Source: JAFDBW01 sp963825575 (GTDB lineage Bacteria > Desulfobacterota > Desulfuromonadia > Desulfuromonadales > BM103). From it: a stretch of DNA of 64,000 nucleotides. The notes under the pieces are model-generated. The model made no database searches. It was given only the letters and a program-made list of their open reading frames with translations, and was not told the origin of the DNA. A program made the translations under genes and the position numbers. Below, in pieces: positions 23,505-32,703 of the stretch (positions within the stretch are counted from its first letter, which is position 1; the number at the start of each line of letters is the position of its first letter). The stretch lies in NCBI GenBank assembly GCA_963825575.1, contig CAWGUB010000006.1, positions 1 through 64,000 of the forward strand. The letters run 5' to 3'.

Positions 23505-25020
23505 TTAAGCCAGCAGCTTGCGAGGATGAGAAAAAAGGTCTTCTGCTTGATCCAGAGGGAAAATAGGCCTTGGCACGTTTCTGTAAGGCAGTCGATCGTA
23601 GCGCGGGGTACAAAGTGCGCCACTGTCACAAACAATCACATCTCCAGCGATCGGCTCAAACGCAGCGCGGAAGTGTTGCATCGATTTTAGCGCCACTACG
23701 TGCTTCCTCTGAGGGTCGATACCAAAGGCTCTGAATTGCTGCAAATCAAGTATTTGGCGAGCAATGGTGACCACCAATATCTCAATACCGCCGACACTTA
23801 GAACCGCACTTGGTCCAAAACTGCCGTGGAGCCCGTGGATCATTGGGCCATCCCCGGTAAAATGCCCGTCACTGATCGACACGAGTTCACCCTCAAGGGT
23901 GAGTGAGCCACCTCCGTAGTGCGGGTCTGTCTTACCTCCCAGCGCAACCTGAATTCGTTCACCAACATCTAAGGTGTGCAATTTCTTCACAACCTCGCTA
24001 TCCACCATGGGGCCAAAACAGGCATTCGTCACCCCCGCCTCGAGCATTGCAGACAACAACTCGGTTGAATCGCCATAGCCACCGGCACCAGGATTATCGG
24101 CATAGTCGGCAATGATTAAAGGCCCTTTGTCAGACTTGTATGTTGCTGCAATCGATGCCGCCTCAGCAACACTGAGATAGTCGTTCAGTACCTCAAAGCG
24201 CCTGTTCCAGATGTCATCAGCGATCGTTTCGGCAAAAGCACTATGTGCTGTAAAATCCCCTTGTCCAGTCACCAGCACAGTTGGCCCGATCTCCACAACA
24301 TCCGCGCTGGCGAAACCGGCATTGATGCTCACGGCAAAGACATCCGCCTGCTCCTCATACGTCCGTGCGGTTGCAATACGCTCGATCATTGGACCAATGT
24401 CTGTGCGACCACCATTGACTTCTTCAAGCATGGGCCGACTCACGCGGATCGTGCGCGGCTTGATTTCACCAGCCATTGTCCGGTGCAGAATTTCGCCGGC
24501 ATGGCGACCAGTGTCGCGCATATCAATATGCGGATAGGTTTTGAACGAAACAATGATGTCCGCCAAAGCGCACATCTGTTTGCTGACATTTGCATGTGGA
24601 TCAAGCGTGATGGCAATCGGCATCTCCATGCCAACCACGTTGCGGATGCGCCGAAGCAATTCGCCTTCTCCATCTTCACAGAAATCAAGGCCCATCGCGC
24701 CATGCAAGCCGAGGAGAAGACCGTCGAAATGGTGTTGCGTGACTGTAGCGATTATCGGTTCACAGAGCCAGTCAAACGCCTTACGCCTGTATTTTACCGC
24801 TAGGACCGGCAGCCGCACTGAGAACATGCTTCACTTGCCAGCTATGCGCACGACCGGTATCGAGGAAACCGGCAAGCTCCGTATTCTCATTACCACGCTC
24901 GTTAATTGCCGCCAAGCCCATCAGAGCGTAACGAGCCATAAAGGCCTGTTTGCCGGTTTTGTGCAGGCTGAAAGAGTTGGTTTCATGTGATATTTCTGCA
25001 GTCAGAACATTAAAGCTCAT
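23505..25020 (-). pseudogene. MlrC/M81-family metallopeptidase, frameshifted
   Basis: Two overlapping frames make one M81-family (microcystinase MlrC-like, DUF1485) protein of about 500 residues. The first frame runs from ATG 25020 (VLTAEISHETNSFS, with the metal His and Glu) to a TAA at 24783-24781 just after AAAGPSGKIQA. The second frame carries on with KAFDWLCEPI, then GLHGAMGLDFCEDGEGELL, ITLDPHANVS, KTYPHIDMRDTG and ADNPGAGGYGDST. Removing one T at about 24781-24783 rejoins them exactly. The family hydrolyses peptides, including cyclic ones with D-residues. Either a natural knockout or a sequence error. Confidence 0.8.
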
Positions 25021-25270
25021 TAGTCGATTCCAAATAGATAGGGGCAGAGGAAATATATTATTCGTTACAGTAACATGTCTCCTCCCTTTTCTTTGGCAAG
25101 AGTTAGAGAAGGATCAAACAATTCTGTCTCAGGGTTCTTTCCGAACATGTATTGACGCTTTGTGTTATACTTAAAATCGGATTCGTCCTGATGGGGAATA
25201 CTCCTCACGGGAATACAACTTAGTAGGGACCACTCGTTGACCTTCGGCCAATCCCGGCTGGCACGATCTC

Positions 25271-25306
25271 GTCGCTTCCTCTGAGCATTAACTCAAAGGA
25301 AGCGAC
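25271..25306 (+). promoter_or_regulatory. Hairpin sequestering the ribosome-binding site
   Basis: GTCGCTTCCTCTGAG (25271-25285) pairs at 14 of 15 positions with CTCAAAGGAAGCGAC (25292-25306), with loop CATTAA. The downstream arm contains the AAGGAAG site for the gene starting at 25308, one base after the stem. Nothing T-rich follows, so it should act on translation, not termination. It could be a thermosensor-like, ligand- or protein-controlled switch. The upstream 25021-25270 region shows no gene. Confidence 0.75.
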
Positions 25307-25307
25307 T

Positions 25308-26504
25308 ATGCTGGTAATTCCTCCTGTTTCATCTTCAATCTCTCCTGTAACTAAGCTTAAACCGATCACCAGGAACGACGGTGCACTGTCTGTATCGTCT
25401 CGATTCGGAAAAGACAAGAACCGACTCGCAACCGCAATTGTCTACTGTGAAGCCAATTTTGGGGCGATTGACGGTAAAACCGCTAACGGGCTTATCAGGC
25501 GCTCGGAGAAATACGAAATCCTTTCGGTTATCGACAGCGAAAAAGCTGGTCTCGATACCGGTATGGTGCTCGATAACAAGCCCAACGCTATTCCTATTTG
25601 TCGCGACCTCGCTGACTCCCTTGGACAGGCAGGATCTGTGCCCGACTCCTTCATCTTCGGCATGGCGCCATCCAGTGGCATGTTGTCAAAACACCAGCGC
25701 GGTCTCATCCTTGAGGCCATGAGTCATGGGATGAACATCGTCAACGGTCTCCATGAATTTCTCAACGAGGACCCGGTCTTTGCCGCAGCGTGTACAGTGA
25801 ACAATGTGAAGATCACCGACGTAAGAAAACCGCGAGACAAGAAGGATCTGCGCCTGTTCAGTGGTCGTATCGCCGAAGTCACCTGCCCCCGTATCGCTGT
25901 CCTCGGCACCGACTGCGCCATTGGCAAACGCACGACGGCAAATATCCTGACCCGCGCCCTCAATGATTGCGGCATAAAGGCGGTCATGATTGGTACCGGT
26001 CAGACCGGATTAATTCAGGGTGCTCGCTATGGCGTTGCGCTCGACGCCGTCCCTTCACAATTCTGCGCCGGCGAACTGGAAGCAACGATCGTCGAAGCGT
26101 TTGAAAATGAAAAACCCGACGTAATTATTATCGAAGGCCAAGGCTCTTTGAGTCACCCTGCCTTTTCGTCCACGTCTTTCATCCTTCGTGGCAGCTGCCC
26201 CAACGGTGTGGTGTTACAACATGCTCCGCGGCGCAGCAAGCGTTGTGACTTCGAGCAGATGGCGATGCCGGACCCAGTGACGGAAATCAATCTCATCCAG
26301 ACCTTTTCAGACACGAAAGTCATTGGACTAACGATCAATCACGAGTATATGAGCGACAGTGAGGTAAGCACGGCGATCACGCAGTATGAGCACGATCTCG
26401 GCATCCCGACCACTGATGCCTTGACTCGCCCCCCCGAGCGCTTGGTGGAAATGGTTCTTTCGGCCTTCCCGGAGCTCAAAAGGAAGCAGATCGCCAACTC
26501 ATGA
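25308..26504 (+). CDS. DUF1611 (DgcN-like) protein
   Basis: A 398-residue protein of the DUF1611 family. The N-terminal Rossmann-like part begins near residue 40 (RLATAIVYCEANFGAIDGK), and the C-terminal P-loop part shows LGTDCAIGKRTTANIL (about 199-214), GTGQTGLIQGARYG and IIIEGQGSLSHPAFS. DgcN of marine bacteria acts in D-glutamate catabolism, so a role in D-amino acid metabolism is plausible. About 35 residues precede the usual family start, and no other start codon is available. It overlaps the racemase gene as ATGATG, so the two are coupled. Confidence 0.82.
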   Translation: MLVIPPVSSSISPVTKLKPITRNDGALSVSSRFGKDKNRLATAIVYCEANFGAIDGKTANGLIRRSEKYEILSVIDSEKAGLDTGMVLDNKPNAIPICRDLADSLGQAGSVPDSFIFGMAPSSGMLSKHQRGLILEAMSHGMNIVNGLHEFLNEDPVFAAACTVNNVKITDVRKPRDKKDLRLFSGRIAEVTCPRIAVLGTDCAIGKRTTANILTRALNDCGIKAVMIGTGQTGLIQGARYGVALDAVPSQFCAGELEATIVEAFENEKPDVIIIEGQGSLSHPAFSSTSFILRGSCPNGVVLQHAPRRSKRCDFEQMAMPDPVTEINLIQTFSDTKVIGLTINHEYMSDSEVSTAITQYEHDLGIPTTDALTRPPERLVEMVLSAFPELKRKQIANS

Positions 26505-27580
26505 TGCCAGCACCACGATTGGAGATCGACCTCGGAAAAATCCAACATAATGCCCGCATCCTTGTTAAAAGACTGGCCAAGCGGGGTATCTCGGTGACGG
26601 GTGTTACCAAGGCGACACTGGGCTCGGCCGAGATTGCATACTCGTTTCTAAGCGCCGGAGTGAAGATCATGGGCGATTCGCGCATCGAGAACATCGAAGC
26701 TATGCGTCTCGCCAAGGTGCATGCAGAGATGTCACTGATTCGTTCGCCGATGCTCAGTCAAGTGGAACGCGTCGCCATGCACGCTGATGTGAGTTTCAAC
26801 ACTGAACTAGAGGTCATAAGACAACTTTCACGAGCAGCGCAAAAGATCCATCGTACACACGGGGTCGTTATCATGGTCGAGTTGGGAGACCTTCGAGAAG
26901 GGGTCATGCCCGATGACTTGATAGAAACCGTGCGTGAGACGCTGCGCTTGCCGAACATCAAGATTAAAGGGATTGGCACCAACCTCGCCTGCCGATGCGG
27001 AGTCTCTCCAGACGCCATGAATATGGCCGAGCTCTCCGCTCTTGCGGATTTAATTGAAGCGACATTCGATCTGAAGCTGGAGATTGTATCAGGTGGAAAC
27101 TCGGCAAATCTGGAATGGGCCCTGAGTGGTGCAGAGACTGGCAGGATAAACGACCTCCGCCTGGGTGAGGCGATCCTGCTCGGTTGCGAGACACTCCACC
27201 GCCAACCGATTAACGACCTCTTTACCGATGCCTTTACGCTTGTCGCCGAAGTAATCGAAACAAAGGTCAAGCCATCACAACCATCGGGCACAATCGCACA
27301 AACTGCATTCGGAGAGGCATCTCCTGTTATCGACCGGGGCCTGGTCACGCAATCGATTCTCGCCATCGGGCGTCAGGACACCGACCCACACGGCCTACTC
27401 CCCCCTGATGGAATCGAGATTATGGGGGCCAGCAGCGACCACCTCATTCTGGTATCCGACAACTGCGACCTGTCGGTCGGCTCGGAAGTGGCGTTCCAAC
27501 TAAACTATAGCGCATTGGTCCACGCGATGACCTCACCCTTCGTTACCAAGATTCTAAAAAACTCATGTTGCCAGGAGTGA
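26501..27580 (+). CDS. Alanine/ornithine-racemase-family PLP enzyme
   Basis: A 359-residue fold-type III PLP enzyme. RLEIDLGKIQHNAR opens the barrel, K37 in TGVTKATLG is the likely Schiff-base Lys, and IVSGGNSANLEWAL and RLGEAILLG bind the phosphate. It matches the family of broad alanine/ornithine racemases more than the alanine racemase of cell-wall synthesis. It starts at ATG 26501 inside the DUF1611 stop (a second ATG at 26504 is equally placed). Together the two genes suggest conversion of a D- or L-amino acid; which one is not visible. Confidence 0.85.
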   Translation: MMPAPRLEIDLGKIQHNARILVKRLAKRGISVTGVTKATLGSAEIAYSFLSAGVKIMGDSRIENIEAMRLAKVHAEMSLIRSPMLSQVERVAMHADVSFNTELEVIRQLSRAAQKIHRTHGVVIMVELGDLREGVMPDDLIETVRETLRLPNIKIKGIGTNLACRCGVSPDAMNMAELSALADLIEATFDLKLEIVSGGNSANLEWALSGAETGRINDLRLGEAILLGCETLHRQPINDLFTDAFTLVAEVIETKVKPSQPSGTIAQTAFGEASPVIDRGLVTQSILAIGRQDTDPHGLLPPDGIEIMGASSDHLILVSDNCDLSVGSEVAFQLNYSALVHAMTSPFVTKILKNSCCQE

Positions 27581-27612
27581 CAAATCTTTACTGACCCTGC
27601 ACTTCAAGAACA

Positions 27613-27640
27613 GGCCACCAAGGATCGAATCCTGGTGGCC
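27613..27640 (+). terminator. GGCCACC-type hairpin after the racemase gene
   Basis: GGCCACCAAGGAT pairs with ATCCTGGTGGCC with one bulged A and a 3-base loop. The following GTAGTTGTGT is only weakly T-rich. It is one more member of the repeated hairpin family. Confidence 0.55.
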
Positions 27641-27841
27641 GTAGTTGTGTATTAAGAAGCTTCTTGAATGTCTGCTATCAAGAAGAGGCTTTTTCTCGGA
27701 GTCATGACATTTAGGAACATGCACAAAGTTTCGTTTGAAATTTTTAAAGCAATAAAGATGTAAACCTTTTAATGTCTGCTTCGTCCAATCCCTTGAAACA
27801 ATAACTTGGGCTTATTCAAGCAATCATTCAAGGAGAATCAG

Positions 27842-28153
27842 ATGAAAAGTCGAACAATCACCACCATTGGAATTGTTGCAGCGATCTTGATGACCGTCTC
27901 GGGTGCCGAAACTGCTTTCGCAAGAGGCGGTGGAGGCAGAGGGCCGGGTAACGGTAAAGGTGCTGGCGTTAACGACGGTACTGGTATTTCGCAAAGGGGC
28001 AGTGCACATCAGCATCAATACAAACAACAAAACCAATATCAGTATCGTCAAGGCCAGGGCACTCCCAGTGCACAGCCTGGGAATGCGGCGATACAGGGTG
28101 ACCAGGTCCAGTCGAGAAGCCGAACCAGACTCAGAGACCCGTCCATTCATTAA
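27842..28153 (+). CDS. Secreted Gly/Gln-rich small protein
   Basis: A 103-residue protein with a signal peptide (cleavage near AFA-RG, residue 27), a glycine-rich stretch (RGGGGRGPGNGKGAG) and then a Gln/His/Tyr-rich segment (HQHQYKQQNQYQYRQ). It looks disordered. AAGGAGA precedes ATG 27842. No function was recognised; it could bind metal or be a surface component. Confidence 0.6.
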   Translation: MKSRTITTIGIVAAILMTVSGAETAFARGGGGRGPGNGKGAGVNDGTGISQRGSAHQHQYKQQNQYQYRQGQGTPSAQPGNAAIQGDQVQSRSRTRLRDPSIH

Positions 28154-28219
28154 ATCGGAGCGACAGAGTCGTCTGGGATATTGATATATTTGTCATATCA
28201 TTCCAAATAGCCCCTTTAA

Positions 28220-28444
28220 CTAGCGGAGCGGATCAAACAGGGACTCGAGACCGTTTAATTTGATCTCGTAGACCGCTTGCAGCCTTCTTCCCAACTGCCC
28301 TTCCGGGAAGCCCTGGTTGGCGAACCAGACCAGGTAATCTTCCGGCAGGTCAATGAGCCTGCGTCCCTGGTATTTGCCGAATGGCATGCGCGCCTGTGCC
28401 AGATCAACAAGCTCCTTGTGTCCTGAATCAATATCCCTGCTCAT
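28220..28444 (-). CDS. DUF3820-family protein
   Basis: A 74-residue protein with the DUF3820 signature (ARMPFGKYQGRRLIDLPEDYLVWF). The family is small and widespread; its function is not established. It overlaps the stop of the upstream dus gene by 4 bases (ATGA), so it is the second gene of that operon. Confidence 0.82.
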   Translation of the reverse strand: MSRDIDSGHKELVDLAQARMPFGKYQGRRLIDLPEDYLVWFANQGFPEGQLGRRLQAVYEIKLNGLESLFDPLR

Positions 28445-29445
28445 GATGGTTCGATCTTTGCGACTAGATCGGTAAAGGCTGCAAGGCTTTTGGCCCTTTT
28501 CAGCTTGCCGACCGACCGGGCAAATTCGGGTTGATCGAGAAAAGCCAGAACGTTTTTGGCCTTATCGAGGATCTGCTGCTCGCCGCAGAAAAGCTCCTGG
28601 TAACGTTCCAGAACAGCTCCCATGTATTTGCGAATCATCTCTGCCGTCTCGATTGGCGACGGCTCTGACGGGCAGCGGTTTCTGATGCGTTCAAAGAGCA
28701 GTGGGTCGGCTATTGCGCCGCGGCCGAGCATCAGCCCGGAGGCCCCGGTTGTCTCGAGTAGCTGAACACCTTGTCTTGCGCTACGTATGTCGCCGTTGGC
28801 AATCACTGGTATGGATGTCCGGCTGACCAGGCGTGCAGTGATGGAGTGATCAGCTGAGCCTGCATATTTTTGCAGGACTGTCCGCGGGTGCAGGACCAGG
28901 AAGTCGACCCGGTTGTCCTCAAACAGCGAAGTCAGGGAAAAAATCTGTTCAGGGTCGCTGTATCCGGCGCGCATTTTGATGGAGAAACTGCCTGCTATTG
29001 CCTGGCGCAGGGCCGGTATGATTACCGAGAGTTGCTCGGGGTGCTGCAGCATGGCCCCTCCGGTTGCGCCGGTGGTCATGCGCCCGTACGGGCAACCCAT
29101 GTTGAGGTTGATGTGCCGTGCGCCTGCTGCTTCAGCGTTGCGGGCCGCAGCGACCAGCGCCTGGGTGTCGTTGCCGACCAGTTGTGCCACCAGCGGAACT
29201 CCTCCGATCGCACTGCCGGCTTCGGTCAGGTCGTTGCGGACCAGGCGTTTGCGGCTGACGTTACTGACCCGCATGAACTCGGTAAAGACCACGTCGGGGC
29301 GGACCCAATGTATGAATAAGGCCCGCATTGCGCGGTTGGTCAGCCCCTGCATCGGCGCCAGCATAATCGGGTTTTCACCTTCGTGCCATGGCAGGTTGCT
29401 TGGTTTGCAGCCTTTCTGGTCAGTCGACGTTCTGTTCTCGTTCAT
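28441..29445 (-). CDS. tRNA-dihydrouridine synthase
   Basis: A 334-residue Dus-family flavoenzyme that reduces uridines in tRNA with NADPH and FMN. It shows MLAPMQGLTNRAMRAL, the active-site Cys in INLNMGCPYGRMTTGATGGAML, KMRAGYSD, LHPRTVLQKYAG (with an unusual Lys-Tyr where Gln-Arg-Tyr is common), PVIANGDI and GLMLGRGAI. The C-terminal helical domain is present. Which of the Dus types it is cannot be fixed. It lies 19 bases after uup on the same strand. Confidence 0.9.
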   Translation of the reverse strand: MNENRTSTDQKGCKPSNLPWHEGENPIMLAPMQGLTNRAMRALFIHWVRPDVVFTEFMRVSNVSRKRLVRNDLTEAGSAIGGVPLVAQLVGNDTQALVAAARNAEAAGARHINLNMGCPYGRMTTGATGGAMLQHPEQLSVIIPALRQAIAGSFSIKMRAGYSDPEQIFSLTSLFEDNRVDFLVLHPRTVLQKYAGSADHSITARLVSRTSIPVIANGDIRSARQGVQLLETTGASGLMLGRGAIADPLLFERIRNRCPSEPSPIETAEMIRKYMGAVLERYQELFCGEQQILDKAKNVLAFLDQPEFARSVGKLKRAKSLAAFTDLVAKIEPS

Positions 29446-29464
29446 GGCTTACGTCTTCGAAGCG

Positions 29465-31345
29465 TTAATCGCTCAGGGCGTCCAGCTCTTCCCAGCGGCT
29501 ATAGGTTGTGGCGAGTTCCCGTTCAATTTCCTCAAGCCTTGTATTGACATCTGCAACCGCTGCTCCTGCTGTCCGGTAGAACTCCGGGTCGGCGATTTTC
29601 TCGTGCAGCTTGGCGACGTCAGTTTCAAGCCTCTCGATTCGCAAAGGCAACTCATTGAGCTCCTGTTTTTCCTTGAAGGTCAATTTTCGTGGCCGTTCTT
29701 TTTTCGGTTTGCCGCGGTTAAGGGGCTTTGCCTTGTCAGGTGGAATTAAGGTTTGCGGCCGCTGGTACAGCCAGTCATCATAACCACCGACATATTCCCG
29801 AACCTGGCCATCTCCCTCAAAAGCAATGGTGCTGGTGACGACCCGGTTGAGAAATGCCCGGTCGTGACTGACCAGAAACAGCGTGCCCTTGAAATCGGCC
29901 AGCAACTCCTCGAGCAGATCCAGCGTCTCCAGGTCAAGATCGTTGGTCGGTTCGTCGAGGACCAGGACGTTGGCTTCGCGGGTAAAAAGGCGGGCCAGCA
30001 GGAGCCGGTTCCGCTCTCCTCCGGAGAGGATGCGTACCGGGCTACGGGCTCGGTCGGGCGTGAACAGGAAATCCTGGAGATAGCCTATCACGTGGCGTGA
30101 TCTGCCATTGATAACCACCGCATCCTGATCACCGGCAAGGTTCTGTTGAACAGTCAGGTTAGGATCGAGTTGTTCGCGCATCTGATCAAAATAAAGTACG
30201 TGCAGATTGGTGCCGAGTCGAACTTCACCCTTTTGCGGTTCGAGTTCTCCCAACAACAGTTTCAACAAAGTCGTCTTGCCGCTCCCGTTTGGCCCGATAA
30301 TACCGATCCGGTCGCCACGCAGAATTGTGGCCGAGAAATCACTGACCAGCGGTGCTTTCTCATACGTGAATGACAACCCCTTAACCTCGGCGACCAGCTT
30401 GCCGCTGCGTTCTGCCTCCTGCAGGTTGAGACGAACCGTGCCGATGCGTTCACGGCGTTGGCGGAACTCTTCACGCATTTTCTTCAGTGCCCGGACGCGT
30501 CCTTCATTTCGAGTCCGCCGGGCCTTGATCCCTTTGCGGATCCAGACCTCCTCTTCGGCCATCTTCTTGTCGAATCGGGCCTGCTCCTGTGCTTCGGCAT
30601 GCAGCAGTTCATCCTTGCGTTGCAGGAAGGTGTCGTAGTCGCAGGCAAAATCAAACAGGCGGCCGCGATCTATTTCGACGATGCGGGTCGCAAGCCTGCG
30701 CAGGAATGCCCGGTCGTGGGTGACAAAAACCAGAGTCAGGTTCTCGCGTTGCAGAAATTCTTCGAGCCAGGTGATCGATTCGATGTCGAGATGATTGGTC
30801 GGCTCATCAAGCAACAGGATGTCGGGGTCGACTGCCAGGGCGCGAGCCAGAAGCACCCGGCGCAGGATTCCCCCGGAAAGGCTTGAGACCGGCAGGTCGG
30901 CCGGCAGTTTCAGCCGGGAGAGGATTTGCTCGATACGTTGCTGGTGAGACCAGCCGTCGCAGCTCTCGAGTCGTTGATGCACAGCAGCCAATTGGCTGTC
31001 CAGGCCTGTTTCACCATTGTCCGCGCGCCGGGTGAGGGCGTGATAGCGAACCAGCAGAATCCCGGTTTCAGCCAGCCCTTGTGCCGCCGCCTCGTAGATG
31101 GTCCCCTGCAGGTTCCTGGGGACGTCCTGCTCCAGGCGTGCGACCCGCAATCCCTGCTGACGGTCGATGAGTCCGCCGTCAGCCTGTATTTCGCCGGCAA
31201 TGACTTTCAGAAGGGAGGATTTCCCCGTGCCGTTGCGTCCCAGCAGACAGATACGCTCACCTTTTTGTATCCGCAGGGAGATATCCACGAGCAGGGGGGG
31301 GCCGCCGAAGGCGAGGTTTATATTGCGCAGGTTGATCAGTGCCAT
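29465..31345 (-). CDS. uup: ABC-F ATPase, Uup-like
   Basis: A 626-residue soluble protein with two ABC ATPase domains. The first has GRNGTGKSS (Walker A), SSLSGG and DILLLDEPTNHLD; the second has GPNGSGKTT, RILSGGERNR and VLVLDEPTNDLD. A charged linker joins them, and a C-terminal coiled coil (about 560-620, LPLRIERLETDVAKLHEKI) is typical of Uup. ABC-F proteins act on the ribosome; Uup also affects precise transposon excision. ATG 31345 is chosen because GGAAAG lies seven bases upstream; an earlier Met at 31387 has none. Confidence 0.92.
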   Translation of the reverse strand: MALINLRNINLAFGGPPLLVDISLRIQKGERICLLGRNGTGKSSLLKVIAGEIQADGGLIDRQQGLRVARLEQDVPRNLQGTIYEAAAQGLAETGILLVRYHALTRRADNGETGLDSQLAAVHQRLESCDGWSHQQRIEQILSRLKLPADLPVSSLSGGILRRVLLARALAVDPDILLLDEPTNHLDIESITWLEEFLQRENLTLVFVTHDRAFLRRLATRIVEIDRGRLFDFACDYDTFLQRKDELLHAEAQEQARFDKKMAEEEVWIRKGIKARRTRNEGRVRALKKMREEFRQRRERIGTVRLNLQEAERSGKLVAEVKGLSFTYEKAPLVSDFSATILRGDRIGIIGPNGSGKTTLLKLLLGELEPQKGEVRLGTNLHVLYFDQMREQLDPNLTVQQNLAGDQDAVVINGRSRHVIGYLQDFLFTPDRARSPVRILSGGERNRLLLARLFTREANVLVLDEPTNDLDLETLDLLEELLADFKGTLFLVSHDRAFLNRVVTSTIAFEGDGQVREYVGGYDDWLYQRPQTLIPPDKAKPLNRGKPKKERPRKLTFKEKQELNELPLRIERLETDVAKLHEKIADPEFYRTAGAAVADVNTRLEEIERELATTYSRWEELDALSD

Positions 31346-31503
31346 GAGATTGCTTTCCGGGTTCAGGGAAGGATTATGGCAGAGCACTCCAGAGATGAAA
31401 AGTAAAATGGGATATTTCTGTGAGCCCTGATTTTCAATGTTTTCTCGAGTTCTTGGTGTTAAACTGACAACCTGGTGTTAACGGTTTTATCAGGAGTCTG
31501 AGA

Positions 31504-32331
31504 ATGCTTGAGCCTGGCCGCACGAACCTGCTTACAGTGCATGCGATAGATGATAATGGCGCTTTGCTGCAGGTCAACAAGGAAAGAGCCCTGCTACCGA
31601 AATCTGAAGTCACCGCAGAGATGACCCCGGGTGACCAGCTGGCCGCCTTTGTCTATGCGGATTTAGAAGGTAAAATGGTTGCGACTCTCCGACAACCTTT
31701 GGCGGAGTTCGGCGAGTTCGCCTTGATGCGGGTCAGCCAGGTGAACAGTCACGGCGCCTTCATGGACTGGGGGTTGGCCAAAGATCTCCTGGTGCCGCCC
31801 AAGGAACAGCTGGAACAGATGAAGCCGGGACGGCGCTATCTGGTCAAGGTGCGCCTTGATCGCCAGGACCGCCCGATCGGTACGGCGCGGATCGAAAAAA
31901 GCCTGTCCTCTCCCGATGAGACGATTCAGGACGGGCAGAAGGTCGACCTGATCGTATACCAGTTCACGCCAATGGGTGCCAAGGTGATTATCAATCACCG
32001 TTTCAGCGGCCTGCTGTATCGTGACGAAATTGGTAACCGGCTTAGTTATGGTGATCAAGTCTCAGGCTATATCAGACAAATCCGTGCCGACGGCAAGATT
32101 GACTGCTCGTTGAGCCTGGGCACCCGCGATGGTCTGGATGATGCCAGGGCGACGATCATGAAAGCGCTGAATGATAACCAGGGCTTTCTGCCGCTGCACG
32201 ATAAAAGTTCGCCGGAGCAGATTCAGGAGGCCCTCGGGTTAAGCAAGAAGCTTTTCAAAAAGGGGGTTGGCGGGCTGTACAAAGCTGGCCTGATCAAACT
32301 GACTGACGGTGGAATTCGCCTTAAAAATTGA
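31504..32331 (+). CDS. CvfB-like S1 RNA-binding protein
   Basis: A 275-residue protein of the CvfB/YitL family: S1-like OB folds (MRVSQVNSHGAFMDWGLAKDLLVP at about 75-98), a further S1-like repeat near 140-200, and a C-terminal winged helix (GVGGLYKAGLIKLTDGGIRL). The family binds RNA and influences virulence and stress genes in Gram-positives. AGGAG precedes the start. It is divergent from uup. Confidence 0.85.
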   Translation: MLEPGRTNLLTVHAIDDNGALLQVNKERALLPKSEVTAEMTPGDQLAAFVYADLEGKMVATLRQPLAEFGEFALMRVSQVNSHGAFMDWGLAKDLLVPPKEQLEQMKPGRRYLVKVRLDRQDRPIGTARIEKSLSSPDETIQDGQKVDLIVYQFTPMGAKVIINHRFSGLLYRDEIGNRLSYGDQVSGYIRQIRADGKIDCSLSLGTRDGLDDARATIMKALNDNQGFLPLHDKSSPEQIQEALGLSKKLFKKGVGGLYKAGLIKLTDGGIRLKN

Positions 32332-32434
32332 GTCAGTGCTTTGACAGGCACGGAATGCTGTTGTAGAAATTCAATAACGGTTTAGTCCAGAGGACACCGA
32401 ACGACTTAACAACCTGATCAACAAGGAGAGAATA

Positions 32435-32626
32435 ATGGCAACTTATAGCTGTGCAAAATGTGGCATGGGCGTGAATGCAACATGCGCTAAGTGTGATGCT
32501 CCTCTTGAAAACGACAACCTGGAACTGCCTGATGGCAGAAACGTTCAGATATCCAAATGTCCGAACGGCCACGGCAAAATCAAGTCGCCGATGTGTTGTG
32601 GCGAGGATATGAGCTGTTCTATCTGA
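32435..32626 (+). CDS. Small Cys-rich zinc-binding protein
   Basis: A 63-residue protein with three CxxC-like clusters: YSCAKCGMGV, ATCAKCDAPL and SPMCCGEDMSC, plus CPNGHG. This indicates one or two zinc sites. AAGGAGAG lies directly before the ATG, and a strong terminator follows 27 bases after the stop, so it is a real single-gene unit. The function is unknown. Confidence 0.75.
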   Translation: MATYSCAKCGMGVNATCAKCDAPLENDNLELPDGRNVQISKCPNGHGKIKSPMCCGEDMSCSI

Positions 32627-32652
32627 TCAATTCGTGGGAAAAGGATTAAAAA

Positions 32653-32677
32653 GGCAGCCGGATGGCTGCCTTTTTTT
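32653..32677 (+). terminator. Strong intrinsic terminator
   Basis: GGCAGCC-GGAT-GGCTGCC followed by seven T. It ends the small zinc-protein transcript. Confidence 0.9.
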
Positions 32678-32703
32678 GTCGGCCTGCAGGAGGGTGTTCT
32701 CTT

